DNA of 64,000 nucleotides, taken from contig OZ251224.1 in assembly GCA_965240325.2 (NCBI GenBank), positions 2,666,001 to 2,730,000 of the forward strand, read 5' to 3'. Below are positions 33,503 to 45,864 of this stretch, in pieces. The notes below the pieces were generated by a model. The model was given only the letters and a program-made list of their open reading frames with translations. It did no database searches and was not told the origin of the DNA. The DNA comes from Rebecca billardiae RCC1528 (lineage: Eukaryota > Haptophyta). The first letter of the stretch is position 1. The number at the start of each line of letters is the position of its first letter. The position numbers and the translations under genes were made by a program.

Positions 33503-34415
33503 CGAGACCACTCCACCGAAATCGAGCCCGGCCAGGGCTTCGGCCGCCCACTGGAGGCCAGGGCTTAGCCCTGGCCGCGCCGAGCGCGGCCAGGGCTTCG
33601 CTCGCCAGCGCGAGATAGTATTGAGCTCATAGGCGATGCCGCCGCGCCGCGTGCGAGCCCTCCGTCTCGCGCTGGCTGCGGCCGTGAGCGCGTGCGGCGA
33701 GCCGTGGCGTGCGGTCGCGCACCGGCGCTGAGGTATGGTGTGCCCATCCGTGCCCTTGGCTCGTGCCCGCGCGCCCTGCTCCGCCGCTGCGGGGCGCGCG
33801 TGTGGTCGCGCCGCCTTGCTCGCTGGGCGCACCGAAAGCGCGAGCGCGCAACGAGTCACCTGTGGCGTGTCGGACCCAGTGCGTGCGCGCCTGGCGTATG
33901 GTTTGTGTTTGGCATGGCCCTGGTCACGCGCGGCGCCGGCCGTGCCCAGCGTCTGACCGCGCGCAACGCGCGCAGTACTGGTGGTGCCGGCTAGGGTCGA
34001 GCTGACCCCTCGGGGCTCGGCGGCACCCAGCCACTGGTAGGCGGCCGCGATGGGTCGACGCGTCGGATGGATGGCGGCTACACATCATGCTGGTCGCGCT
34101 CTGCCGCGTGCAGGGCGGTTGCACGGCGACAAGTGCCCCCGCGATCGTGCCGCGCTCGGGTACGAACCGGAGCAGTATGTTGCATGCGTGCCGCCCGCAG
34201 GTCGCGAGCTGGGGCGTGCTGGTCGGTGTGGCTGACGGGCGCGCTCGCGCGCGTGGCATGTGCGAGCGCGCCGCCGCCCACGCGTGCCGCCCACGCCGCG
34301 CGGCGCGCGCCGCGCGCCGCGCGCCGCGCGGCCTACGTCGCCTCGGTGCTCGCGCGGCCGGCAGCTCCGGACGGCAGCGTGACTCGGGTCCGAGTGGCTG
34401 TCGTGTGCCAGCTGC
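33503..34415 (+). repeat. Left inverted repeat arm of foldback element
   Basis: 913 bp. It contains short internal repeats of the motif gccagggctt near 33530-33600. It differs from the right arm chiefly by an extra block of about 11 bp (ttagccctggc) near 33566. Confidence 0.8.
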
Positions 34416-35575
34416 AGAGCTGGTCCTTACTAGTACACGGAGTGGGCGGCGGGTGAAGTGGTTGTAGCCGCGGTCTTGCGTCTGTGGGCGTCCGCATGCC
34501 GCGTGTCTCTTCGTACCCTGATGTACGTCATTGCCCACGGATTCTGGGGTCATATGGGCACAACGGGCTGACTGACGTCCGCTGCAACCCGTGGTGCAGG
34601 CTCGGCGTAGATGACCGTGAAGATGGCCGGTCACAAGACACACGAGCAGAAGGTATGCACACGCACCGAGGTGATGCATCGCCCCTCTTACCTTTGTGGT
34701 GGAGACCCGGAGGCGTGCGGCTGCCTGCGCATGCGCCAGAGTCGAGATGCGTAGCTCGGACGCTGCACGGGCTCGATGTGAGCGGCACTGCCTCTACTGT
34801 ACTCGTGAGCGGCTGCAAGCGCACGCACGCCTCAAGAGCCGGATGCTCGCCGCGGCTGGTTTCGGCATGTAGCGCGGGCCAACGCTCTCAACGAAGTAGG
34901 ATGGAGCCTAGAATAGCGTCAGTTGTGGCGTTGGCGCCTGCCACGGCCGCGGTGTCTGATGAACGACTGTGGGAATGATTGTAAGTGCGTGACAAGCGCT
35001 TCACTGGAGTATGAGCTGACAGCAGCAGTTCCTGGCGAGGCTTCTATTGCACACAATCGTGCCGACCTTCACTGTCTGTGGCTCACAGCAACACTGGTCT
35101 AGTGGGTCCACGCGAGGGTGCACGCGTGGTGGGAGCAGGCTGCGCTGCTCATCATCCACACATCACAGCTGAACACGACGCTTAGCGCGCGGAGCTGCTC
35201 GGCAGCTACCAAGTACGGGACGCTAGCCAGTGACAAGGCTGAGCCACGGCTACAGTATGCGCGTGCTGATGGCTATGATCGGCTCGGTACCCGGTGATGA
35301 AGTTCGCCAACTCCCGCCCTTCTACGGTGGCCGGCCTGAGCACAACACTGATGGTACACCACGATGCAGCGCAGTTACAGTTGTCAGCTGAACACTTTCC
35401 GAATACCCAGTCACGGAGCATGCAGATGGTGCTGAACTGCTGTGTATCGTCCATCTCATCATGCGCTCACGGCTTGATACCAAGACAGTGGCAGTGGCCA
35501 CGACCTACTACGCAGCTAGCTGTTTCCGTATGCCAAGAGGATGGACGACTACTGCAGCTTGTTTGCCAGCCTTGA

Positions 35576-36477
35576 GCAGCTGGCACACGACAGCCACTCG
35601 GACCCGAGTCACGCTGCCGTCCGGAGCTGCCGGCCGCGCGAGCGCCGAGGCGACGTAGGCCGCGCGGCGCGCGGCGCGCGGCGCGCGCCGCGCGGCGTGG
35701 GCGGCACGCGTGGGCGGCGGCGCGCTCGCACATGCCACGCGCGCGAGCGCGCCCGTCAGCCACACCGACCAGCACGCCCCAGCTCGCGACCTGCGGGCGG
35801 CACGCATGCAACATAATGCTCCGGTTCGTACCCGAGCGCGGCACGATCGCGGGGGCACTTGTCGCCGTGCAACCGCCCTGCACGCGGCAGAGCGCGACCA
35901 GCATGATGTGTAGCCGCCATCCATCCGACGCGTCGACCCATCGCGGCCGCCTACCAGTGGCTGGGTGCCGCCGAGCCCCGAGGGGTCAGCTCGACCCTAG
36001 CCGGCACCACCAGTACTGCGCGCGTTGCGCGCGGTCAGACGCTGGGCACGGCCGGCGCCGCGCGTGACCAGGGCCATGCCAAACACAAACCATACGCCAG
36101 GCGCGCACGCGCTGGGTCCGACACGCCACAGGTGACTCGTTGCGCGCTCGCGCTTTCGGTGCGCCCAGCGAGCAAGGCGGCGCGACCACACGCGCGCCCC
36201 GCAGCGGCGGAGCAGGGCGCGCGGGCACGAGCCAAGGGCACGGATGGGCACACCATACCTCAGCGCCGGTGCGCGACCGCACGCCACGGCTCGCCGCACG
36301 CGCTCGCGGCCGCAGCCAGCGCGAGACGGAGGGCTCGCACGCGGCGCGGCGGCATCGCCTATGAGCTCAATACTATCTCGCGCTGGCGAGCGAAGCCCTG
36401 GCCGCGCTCGGCGCGGCCCTGGCCTCCAGTGGGCGGCCGAAGCCCTGGCCGGGCTCGATTTCGGTGGAGTGGTCTCG
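35576..36477 (-). repeat. Right inverted repeat arm of foldback element
   Basis: 902 bp, the reverse complement of 33503-34415 with a few substitutions (for example one changing cagtatgttgc to cataatgctcc-type sequence near 35810) and one short deletion. Confidence 0.8.
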
Positions 36478-36480
36478 TAT

Positions 36481-38167
<1,687 letters not shown>

Positions 38168-39064
38168 TTACAGCATCTCCGTGTCCTTCTCCTCGAGCTC
38201 CTTGAAGCTCGTCGGGCTACGCGAGCGCACGTGGACGACGGCGGCCGCCACGAGCAGCGCCGCGCCCACCGCGAGGCAGCCGTACGCCGCAAGGCGCAGG
38301 GCGCCTGGGCGCCCCGCCCTCGCGCTGAGAGGGCTCGCCTTCGCCTCGGCCTTCTCAAACATGAGCTGGTTGGCGACGTCGCGCACGCGGTCGAGGGCGC
38401 CCATCATGGAGTTCATCATGTCCTCCATGTGCTTGGCGGCGTCGCTGTCCTTGCCCTTCTTGCACGACGCCTCGATCTCCGACTGATAGCCCACCGCGCC
38501 CCGCGACGCAAAGCTCTGTGCCACCGACTGCACGCGTGCGCCGAGCGGCCGCCGGCGCGCGGAGCGGGGTGACGGGGTGGACGGGCGGTGAGCGGCGCGC
38601 GAAGAGCGCGCAACGCGCGACCGCCGAGCGCGCGCCTAGCCCCCGTGCGCGAGGGCGCGCGCACGCACCTTGTACTTGTCCATGCAGCCCGACGCCGAGC
38701 ACACCGCGTGCGCGCCCGAGCTCGTGATGCGCTCCTGGGGGTGCTTGTCGCCAAGGTAGGTCACGCCCTCGCGGATCGGGCCGACGCACTTGTCGTCGCA
38801 GAAGAAGTTCAGCGCAATCTTCGCATTCTCGAACTGATCGGCGATGTCGGGGCTCAACTCCTTGAGCGTGTCGAGCAGGCCGGGGATGCTCGAGCAATCA
38901 ACGCCGCCGTCGTGCGGACCGCCCTTCTTGCACACGTCCTTGAGGATCCTGCTCATCGGCCAGGACGAGTCGATGTCCGTGACCGGCGGGCAGGCATCCT
39001 GCGCCGCCACCGCCGCCACGCCCGCAAGGAGCACAAGGCCGTTGAAGCGCGCGTGCGTGAACAT
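38168..39064 (-). CDS. Cysteine-containing type I membrane protein, unknown function
   Basis: Exons 39064-38669 and 38527-38168; 251 residues. The ATG at 39064 gives MFTHARFNGLVLLAGVAAVA followed by AQDACPP, a signal peptide with an AxA-like cut site. The lumenal/extracellular part carries about nine cysteines (DACPP, DVCKKGG, VDCSS, FFCDDKCVG, AVCSASGCMD, EASCKK), suggesting disulphides, then a Met-rich helix (MEDMMNSMMGALDRVRDVAN). A single transmembrane segment (AAYGCLAVGAALLVAAAVV) near residue 220 and a short acidic tail (FKELEEKDTEML) follow. I do not recognise a family. The gene is divergent from the methyltransferase-like gene. Confidence 0.7.
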
Positions 39065-39536
39065 CCCGAGGCTCACGTTTGTTTCCTCGCAGACGGCAAG
39101 ACTGAGGCGGGGCGCCGCGTGGGGGGAGCTGGGGCGCCGAGAATCCCTTGCAACGCAAGCAAGTCCGAGTCCGGGGGATGGCGCCTTTTCGGCGGCGGCG
39201 GTACCGGTAGGCGGCTTTGTGTTCTCAGTCGCTCGAGAAGGGATCCAAGCTGGCTTTACTAGTATGGGATTCAACATTTCGGGATCGTCCTACCCGCACA
39301 TGGTTTAACAACACCAGAGCGGGTAACAAGGAGAAAGCACAGCTCTCCACTCCGGCTGTGAATTCCCCGGACTTCTTTGTCAACGGCGGGACCGCAGCGG
39401 AGCCGACCGTGCGCGCGCGCGGTGTGCCGCGAGACCGCGACACCGAGTGCGCCACGGCCCACGGCCCGGAGAAGGCGCCTCGAGAGGCAAGCTCGTCGGG
39501 GAGGAACCGTACGCAGGGTGCCCACCAATGCCGTCC
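39065..39536. promoter_or_regulatory. Divergent promoter region
   Basis: 472 bp between the diverging membrane-protein and methyltransferase-like genes. Both frames remain open for some distance upstream, so either start could be slightly farther out. No specific motif identified. Confidence 0.4.
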
Positions 39537-40850
39537 ATGCACCCCGCCTCGGGCTCCGCGCTTGCTCTGCTTGTCATTGGAGGCGCGTGCGTGCTCCGCG
39601 CGTTGTGGTGGCGGCTGCATCACAGGCATGCCCTCGCCCGCGCTCCCGCGAGCGCGGCCGACGATCTCTTCGGCGCGCTCAACGAGCTCCTCATACGCTG
39701 CACGCGGCTCACCAACGCAGGCGTCAGCGGTCTCGACCCAGTCCGTGAGCAGGTGGTCGCGCTCGCGATCAAGCACCGCGCGCAACAGCTGAACGCAGCA
39801 CCGCCCGATGCCCAGGCGCGTCGCGCCAACCTGAAGCTCGCCGCCGCAAAGATCGACGCGCTCCTGTCCGCGCTCGAGGCGAAGACGCCCGGCGTGCACG
39901 TTTCCGAGGGCACCGCCGGCGCCCCAGCCGCGCACGACGACGGCGCCGCCGCCACGTTCCGCGAGCAGCTCGTCGACGAGGAGGACGGCGCGCTCGACGC
40001 GTACGTGCAGCAGGCGCGCGAGGAGGGCGACGAGGCGCTGGTCGCGCGGCTCGACGTGCTGTGCGAGGCGATCGACAGCATGCGCGCGATCGAGGAGAAC
40101 TTCGACTTCCACGCCGGCCTGCTCCAGGCGCACGCCAAGCTGGCCGCGGCGCACGGATGGTCGGAGGCGAATTTCTCGTACGGCTCGACGCCTTATCACT
40201 CGTGGCGCGCGCTGCACGACGCGTGCCCGCCGCTCGCGCGCGCCATGCGCGCATGCGGGGAGGCTGGGGAGTGCGTGGTCTTCGGCTCCAGCCTCGGCTG
40301 GCTCTGCGTGTACGCCGCGTGCACCTTCGGCGTGCGCGCCGAGGGATATGAGATTGTGCGCCCGCTGGTGCAGCTCGGGACCAAGCTGGCGAAGCGGCAT
40401 GGGCTCGACGGCCAGATCAGCATGCACGCCGCCGACATGCTCGGCGCGGATATCTCCAGAGCGCGCGTCGTCACGCTGACGAGCAAGTGCTGGGACGCGG
40501 GGCTCAAGCAGGCCGTGGCCACCAAGCTCGCGGCGGAGCTTCCGGTCGGCAGGTGCGCGCCCACACCCGCTGCGCGCGCCGCGCTGGCTCACTCCCGCGG
40601 CGCGCCGGCCCGCGCTCCGCGACTGCAGCTGAACTGTGCCGCCGCCCCCCCGCCCCTCCGCATCGCTCCCCTGCTGGCGGCCGCGGCGGCCGCCTCGCGG
40701 ACGGCTGCGCGCAGTCTCGTCGTGGACTACTCGGATGAGCTCGCTCGCTCGCAGGCTCCCGCGACATTCGAGGTGCTCACTCGTGTGCACGTGGCTGTGT
40801 CGTGGGCGAAGGCGCAGGAGATGGCCGTGATGCGTAAGCTCGTGCTATGA
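39537..40850 (+). CDS. Membrane-anchored class I SAM-dependent methyltransferase-like protein
   Basis: Exons 39537-40552 and 40715-40850 (phase 2 join restoring VGSLVVDYSDEL); 383 residues. An N-terminal hydrophobic anchor (SGSALALLVIGGACVLRALW) precedes a helical, charged region (about residues 50-190). The C-terminal half has a Rossmann-type methyltransferase signature: CVVFGSSLGWLCVYAACTFG as the SAM-binding loop, GYEIV with the acidic residue after strand 2, MHAADMLGADI and VVTLTSKCWDAGLKQAVATK, with the final strands in exon 2 (SLVVDYSDEL, VSWAKAQEMAVM). Substrate unknown. The SAM loop is VFGSSLGW rather than the usual GxGxG, so activity is not certain. In-frame upstream ATGs exist at 39447 and 39528. 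Confidence 0.7.
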   Translation: MHPASGSALALLVIGGACVLRALWWRLHHRHALARAPASAADDLFGALNELLIRCTRLTNAGVSGLDPVREQVVALAIKHRAQQLNAAPPDAQARRANLKLAAAKIDALLSALEAKTPGVHVSEGTAGAPAAHDDGAAATFREQLVDEEDGALDAYVQQAREEGDEALVARLDVLCEAIDSMRAIEENFDFHAGLLQAHAKLAAAHGWSEANFSYGSTPYHSWRALHDACPPLARAMRACGEAGECVVFGSSLGWLCVYAACTFGVRAEGYEIVRPLVQLGTKLAKRHGLDGQISMHAADMLGADISRARVVTLTSKCWDAGLKQAVATKLAAELPVGRCAPTPAARAALAHSRGAPARAPRLQLNCAAAPPPLRIAPLLAAAAAASRTAARSLVVDYSDELARSQAPATFEVLTRVHVAVSWAKAQEMAVMRKLVL

Positions 40851-41185
40851 TGCGTCGCACATGCCCCGCTCAGGACTTGAGTGAGTGCGTCAGAGTCCGG
40901 CCTAGGGCGGAGGGCCATCGCCGAGCGTGCGCCGCGGCGCCTTGGACGGCGGTGCCGCCGCCGGCACGACCCGCGTGACGGCTGACGAGACACAGCAGAC
41001 CGCACCGACCTGGAACTTTGCGCGCTGGGCAGTGGCCGAGTGATGCATGAGCCAGTGTCAGCATATATATATATATGCATTAATAATATATATAATAATC
41101 ATCGCGGACGCTCGGACAGCTCGGCGTCGGGCGGCGTGCAGTGGGACTCCCGTCGCGCGGCCCCGCAGGCCGCAATCTGCCACAC
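40851..41185. other. Convergent intergenic region
   Basis: 3' flanks of the methyltransferase-like (+) and coiled-coil (-) genes. 41061-41100 is AT-rich (tatatatatatgcattaataatatatataataatc), fitting transcript ends. Confidence 0.4.
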
Positions 41186-42038
41186 TCACAGGGTCCGCAC
41201 GCCAGACGGGCCATGGACCGCCATGGCCCCGCTCCAGTCGCCTGAGTCGGGCAGTTTCAAGTTAATAGTTACTCGGACGCCGCCGACGGCGTGCGGCGGC
41301 ACTCGGCGGGTGCGGCCGCCGCCGCCCTCGCTGGCCACGCTGGTCGGCCAGGCGCCGACTGCAAACGTTAGTCCGCGCGCGAGATCGTCTGCATCGTCAG
41401 CATCAGCATTCATTCGCAGCGTCACTGTCACTTCTTGGTCAGAAGCCGCGCTGGGATGAGACAATCACAGCTTGAGTCTCCACGTCAATGCAGACTCGAG
41501 GTATGCTCAGCAGTGTGTTCGACGCTGGTGCGGCGGGTGCAAAGAGCTGGGCTCACCTTGCGGCCTGCGCGTGAAGGCGTTGAAGCTCTTCTTCCAGCTC
41601 CGCAACGTTGGCGCGCGTCTGTGCCACCGACGCCTGGAGCTCTGCAATCTTGTGCGCACGCCGCCGAGCGGGTGCAGACGCCCTCGGCGGAGCATGCAGG
41701 GCGTTGATGGGGTCGATCTCGTCCTTCCGCCAGCGCGAGATGGCGTGCTCGCGCGGAGCGATCCAGATCGGCGCCTCGGCCTTGAGCATCCCCACCCGCC
41801 GTCGCCCGTCGAAGCGCGCACGCGCCCAATGCCGCTCGGCCACCGTGAACGTCGAGACCGAGCTGGTCATTGGCGTGTGCTTGAGCGCGGACAGGTTGAC
41901 ACTCCAGAGGTCCGTCGAGCCGTGCAGGTCGACAGACGGAATGGGGATGGACGTGCGGTACGGCTCGGGGTGCGCGTGCCGCCGCAATCGCCGCCTCGGC
42001 TGCTCGGGGGCCGTCGCTGGGCGCTCCACGGCCTGCAT
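41186..42038 (-). CDS. Coiled-coil protein of unknown function
   Basis: Exons 42038-41557 and 41450-41186, joined in phase 2 (HAQA/S/AASDQ); 248 residues. The N-terminal half has basic and hydrophobic stretches (SVDLHGSTDLWSVNLSALKH, TFTVAERHWARARFDGRRRV) that look folded. A coiled coil (HKIAELQASVAQTRANVAEL) crosses the splice junction region. The C-terminal exon encodes alternating strands (EVTVTLRMNADADDADDLAR, GVRVTINLKLPDSGDW). No family recognised. The intact frame across a GTGAGC donor and a CCCAG acceptor supports a real two-exon gene; the start may be farther upstream. Confidence 0.6.
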
Positions 42039-42407
42039 CGTGCCAGGCTGCGGTAGTTACTACCGCCGCGGGTACAAGACACTGCTGCTGTACAGCTGTA
42101 GTGCTGTACCAAAGGAATCCATGTATCTACAAGTACTGCAAGTACTTGTTTCCGGAGTCAGTAGAATGTACGACCTACTTTAGCGAACGTTCGAGAGATG
42201 ACCTTGCAGGAAGAGAGGCAGAGAAGAACCGGACAACGACGACCTCCCGCGGCGAAGACGACGACGACAAACCCAGGCGGTCGTTTCGTTCATGCGGTTT
42301 TTCCGAATCCAACGGGCGCAAGCGCCCGCGCCAACGGCAGCGTCGGGCGTGAGCGGAAGTAGCGCCGTGATCTGCTGCTGGCAGTTCTCACCGGCCCGCA
42401 CTACGCG
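42039..42407. promoter_or_regulatory. Divergent promoter region
   Basis: 369 bp between the coiled-coil gene (-) and the F-box/ankyrin gene (+). It includes a moderately AT-rich part (42090-42180). No defined element. Confidence 0.4.
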
Positions 42408-43767
42408 ATGACGTCCAACGCACCCGCGCCGCCGATCGTCGCGCTTGTGGACGTGCTACCGGAGCACATCCTCGTGGAGGTCCTGTCGCGGCTTGTCGAA
42501 GCCGTCGGTCTGCGCACCTCCGTCGCCGCCGCGCGCTCGGTCAGCCGCCTCTTCCGCGCGTGCACGAACGCGGCGCTGGCGCAGGCGCTCGGCTCCATCA
42601 CGTCGCGCGCGCTCGACAACGAGGGCGTGCGTCAGCTGGTGCACAACGTGCTGTACGACCGGTGTGGTGGTATCGTGCCGCGCTCGGCCTCGCCGCACTT
42701 CGCCTCGCTCAAGAGCGTCACTCTCACCGGCTGCGCGGGCGTCGATGCGCACGGCACCGGCCTTCTTCTCGCGCACGCGCCCGCGGTCGAGGTGCTGCAC
42801 GTGGAAGGGACGGAGATCAAGCCCGAGGAGACGCACGCGCTCGCGCACATGACGCGCACGCCCATTGCCGCCTTCCGCCTCGGCATGTGGACCCCGCTCC
42901 ACGAGGCCGTCTCGTCGGCGCGTCGGTTCGCCGAGGCAGTTGAGAGCGGCGCGCTTGCGGAGGGCGGTGCCCTCAGGGGCATCTACGTCGACGTGTGCAA
43001 CGAGCGCGGGTACGCGGCGCGCGCGCGCGCGCGCGCACACATGCGCGCGAGACGCCCTGCACGCCCCCGCTCCCTCGGCGCCCGCGCACTGCACTCACCG
43101 GACCCCCCCGCCCGCGCGCCCCCGACCACGCAGGCTGACGCCTCTGCTTGTTGCCTCGTACAACGGCGTGACCGAGGCGGCTGCGTGGCTGCTCGCGCAC
43201 GGCGCGTGCCCGGACGCGTGCGACTGCTACCACGTCAGCGCGCTGATGAAAGCGTCCTACTTCGGCCACGCCGACACCGTGCGCGAGCTGCTCGCGCACG
43301 GCGCCAACTCGTCGCGCGTGGACATGTATGGCGCGGGCGCGCTCGCCAAGGCTGCTTATCGGGGGCACACGGCAGTTGTGCGGCTGCTGCTGGCGGCCGG
43401 CGCGCGCACGGACGGCGAGGACCTGTACGGCAACCGGCCGCTGCACTCCGCCGTTGCGAGCGGGCATCGCAACATCGCGATGCTGCTGCTCCAGTACGGC
43501 GCGACGGACACGACGCGCGGCTCAACGACCGCGCGCGCGCACAGGAGGCCGAGCGGCGGCGCCGGCGGCGGCCACGGCGGCGCCAATGGCGACGGCAGCG
43601 GCGCGGGCACATCCGGCGCGCTCACGAGCCGACCGCCGTTCGAGCACCCGCGCGGCATCCCCGCGGCGGGCGCGATGCTGCCTGCCGCCGCCCTGACGGG
43701 CGCGCACACGCCTCGCAGCCTGCCCCACGTCTCGGTCTCGCCGACCCTCATCGCGCTCGGCTCGTGA
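42408..43767 (+). CDS. F-box and ankyrin-repeat protein
   Basis: Exons 42408-43009 and 43134-43767; 411 residues. An F-box-like helix set is at the N-terminus (VDVLPEHILVEVLSRLVEAV, AARSVSRLFRACT). A leucine-rich-repeat-like stretch follows (FASLKSVTLTGCAGVDAHGT, EVLHVEGTEIKPEE). From about residue 160 there are ankyrin repeats: WTPLHEAV, then LTPLLVASYNGVTEAAAWLL, SALMKASYFGHADTVRELLA, GALAKAAYRGHTAVVRLLLA and RPLHSAVASGHRNIAMLLLQ. The tail is Gly/Ala/Pro-rich. The phase-2 splice between NERG and LTPLL restores an ankyrin repeat exactly, which validates the intron. It would act as an SCF ubiquitin-ligase substrate adaptor if the F-box binds SKP1 (inference; the F-box is divergent). Confidence 0.78.
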
Positions 43768-44163
43768 CCGGCATTGCCAATTCTGTGCCACGTCCGACTT
43801 TGCTGATGCTCCGCGGCTGCGCTGATGGCGATGCTGCGACTGCTGCCAGACGCCACACCGCCCATGGCGGGTGGTGCGACGTCGGCGACGCTCTCGTCGC
43901 CACGCGCGAGTGCGTCACACGCACCGCCCGATCCGGACGCGACTCGCCAATCCTCGTGCACATGGGCGGCCCGCCAAGACTCCGACGCCGGTGCCAGGTC
44001 GTCGTCAGATCACAGATGTCAGGCTGCTGAGAGCAACGGTGATTCGGTGAACAACCGCCGCCAATGAAAGTCATCATACTGTATTATAATAAAATGAAAC
44101 GCGTGTAGTGCTTTTCGTTCGGCCGGCACGCAATCTGATGCTGGCAAGTCGGGACTCGGGACG
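43768..44163. other. 3' flank of F-box gene with polyadenylation-like signal
   Basis: AT-rich patch with AATAAAA at 44088-44094, about 320 bp after the stop and just upstream of the fucosyltransferase-like start. No coding feature. Confidence 0.4.
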
Positions 44164-45864
44164 ATGGCGGCGCCACACTCCTCGAGGTTGTGGGTTGTCG
44201 CTCTGCTCGTGGTTGTGGGTGCGGATGTCGGACCGTCTGGTGGCGGCGACACGCCGGACGCCGCGCGCTCACTCACGACCGATCCATCGGCGGCTGAACT
44301 CGGGGCCTCACCCTTCCGTGTCGAGCGCGTGTACAGCGCGACGTGCACGAGCAGCTTTCCGAGCGATAAGCCGAGACCGCCATGCGCAGCGTTCGACGAG
44401 GCGCTGCGCGCCTACGGATCAGCGGTGCAGGTTGCGCCCGCAGCGGGACATGCTGCGCCACCGCCGCTCCCGGCGCGCATCCTCGTGCTCCACGACGCGT
44501 TCCGCCCCATCGGCCTCTCGGGCCACTGGCTGCGCAGGCAGACGGCGCTCTGGCTCGGGCTGGCCACCGGGCGCGCGGTGTTTGTCAAGCGGTGCCTCAA
44601 GCCCACCGGCGGCGGCGCCCCGGTGCGCAAGACGCGGATGCCATCGTGCGACTCCGCCTACTTCGACCTCAACGAGTTCGTCCGGCTGCGCCATGGCGGC
44701 TCTTTTGCGATGCGGCCGGATGTGCTCGCTGCCCTTGAGGCTTCGCGCGTGCCGCCGTGCGCCAACCACACGGAGCTCTTCGCGCCGGCGTTCGCACGCG
44801 AGCCGTTGGTGTCGATGCACGTGTTCTGGAACAACAACCAGGTCAAGGATCTGCTGCGGGAGCTGCAGCGCTACGCACGCACCGCGGCGCAGCTGCACGT
44901 GCGCACCGAGCTACTCACCTCGTGCTTCAGCCGCTGCTCAGGCTTCGCCCTCTCGAGGCCGGACGAGTCGCTCACGCCGCAGCTGGCGCCGCTCGTGCCG
45001 CGGCTGGCGCGCGCCGCGGTGCGCATCGGGCTGCACGTGCGCACCATGGCCGTCGACAAGCCCGTCTGCTTCCCCGCCGACACGCCGCCGACGCGCTCCG
45101 CCATCGACGCCGCGTTCGGCAACAACGTGTGCATGCGGAAGGCGTTCGACAATTGGCGGTTCAAGCTGAAGCCGGCGAAAACCTTCAGGAAGCGCAGCGG
45201 GCCGATGGGCACGGCGCTCTGCCCCGCGGTCCACCTCGCCGACAGGCTGCCGCTCTCCGCCTGGTTCACGTGCGCGGTCACACTCGCACGCACACGCCCG
45301 GCAGCCAAGTGGCTGTACCGCAGCTCAGCCGGGTCTTCGGGCGCGCGCGCGGCGGCCGCAGGATCGGACGGTTCGACCGCGGTCTTCTTCACGACGGATG
45401 CAGAGGCGCTGCACAGGTACGCGGTCACGGCGGACCCGCTGGCGGACGACGCGTTTGGTGGCGGCACCAACTCGAGCATGCGCCGCGCCAGGCTGTACAC
45501 TCTGCCCGGCTCGACAGAGGTGGGCCACAACGACCTCACGTATGATGGGCGCACGGCGTTCGAACACAGGCGCCGCGTGTTCGCGCGCGGCGCGGCGGAC
45601 TGGTTCCTGCTCTCGCTGATGGACATCATACTGCAGCCCGTGCAGTCCGGCTTCTCGCTCTCCGCCTGCATACCCTTTGCCGCTCCAGGGGAGTGCGCCG
45701 TGATCTCGCCCCGGCTCGAGCGGCTCTCTGCCACGGGTGGGCTGCATTGCGGGCTGGAGCAGTGCTTCCCCGGGCGGTTCCACTGCAAGGGGTGCGCGTG
45801 GGTGGGCGAGTACATGCACGCGCCTTACTTCCGCACGATGAACGCGTCCGCTTCGGGCGGCTAG
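44164..45864 (+). CDS. Fucosyltransferase-like Golgi/secretory glycosyltransferase
   Basis: A single 566-residue exon. It starts with a short hydrophobic signal/anchor (RLWVVALLVVVGADVG), which fits a type II or secretory enzyme. GT-B fold features of the fucosyltransferase (GT23/GT37/O-FucT-like) superfamily are visible. N-terminal: HWLRRQTALWLGLATGRAVF. GDP-fucose/acceptor motif: RIGLHVRTM (the conserved HxR-type arginine). Next: AVFFTTDAEALHRYA (VxTDDxxV-like). Near the C-terminus: GAADWFLLSLMDIIL with acidic residue, followed by SGFSLSACIPF. Cysteines are numerous (about 16), suiting an oxidising compartment. Acceptor not deducible. Intronless. Confidence 0.68.
   Translation: MAAPHSSRLWVVALLVVVGADVGPSGGGDTPDAARSLTTDPSAAELGASPFRVERVYSATCTSSFPSDKPRPPCAAFDEALRAYGSAVQVAPAAGHAAPPPLPARILVLHDAFRPIGLSGHWLRRQTALWLGLATGRAVFVKRCLKPTGGGAPVRKTRMPSCDSAYFDLNEFVRLRHGGSFAMRPDVLAALEASRVPPCANHTELFAPAFAREPLVSMHVFWNNNQVKDLLRELQRYARTAAQLHVRTELLTSCFSRCSGFALSRPDESLTPQLAPLVPRLARAAVRIGLHVRTMAVDKPVCFPADTPPTRSAIDAAFGNNVCMRKAFDNWRFKLKPAKTFRKRSGPMGTALCPAVHLADRLPLSAWFTCAVTLARTRPAAKWLYRSSAGSSGARAAAAGSDGSTAVFFTTDAEALHRYAVTADPLADDAFGGGTNSSMRRARLYTLPGSTEVGHNDLTYDGRTAFEHRRRVFARGAADWFLLSLMDIILQPVQSGFSLSACIPFAAPGECAVISPRLERLSATGGLHCGLEQCFPGRFHCKGCAWVGEYMHAPYFRTMNASASGG

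Larger units (their letters stand above)
33503..36477. mobile_element. Large foldback element with about 900-bp terminal inverted repeats
   Basis: Two arms, 33503-34415 and 35576-36477, are near-identical reverse complements, separated by a 1160-bp spacer; total 2975 bp. The outer ends read CGAGACCACTCC and its complement, and the element is flanked by TAT on both sides (33500-33502; 36478-36480), a possible 3-bp target-site duplication. The spacer (34416-35575) has no recognisable transposase; its longest ORF (34484-34978) resembles nothing I know. It is therefore probably a non-autonomous foldback-type DNA transposon, recently inserted or recently homogenised because the arms hardly differ. 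Transcription through it would give a long dsRNA hairpin. Confidence 0.8.
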
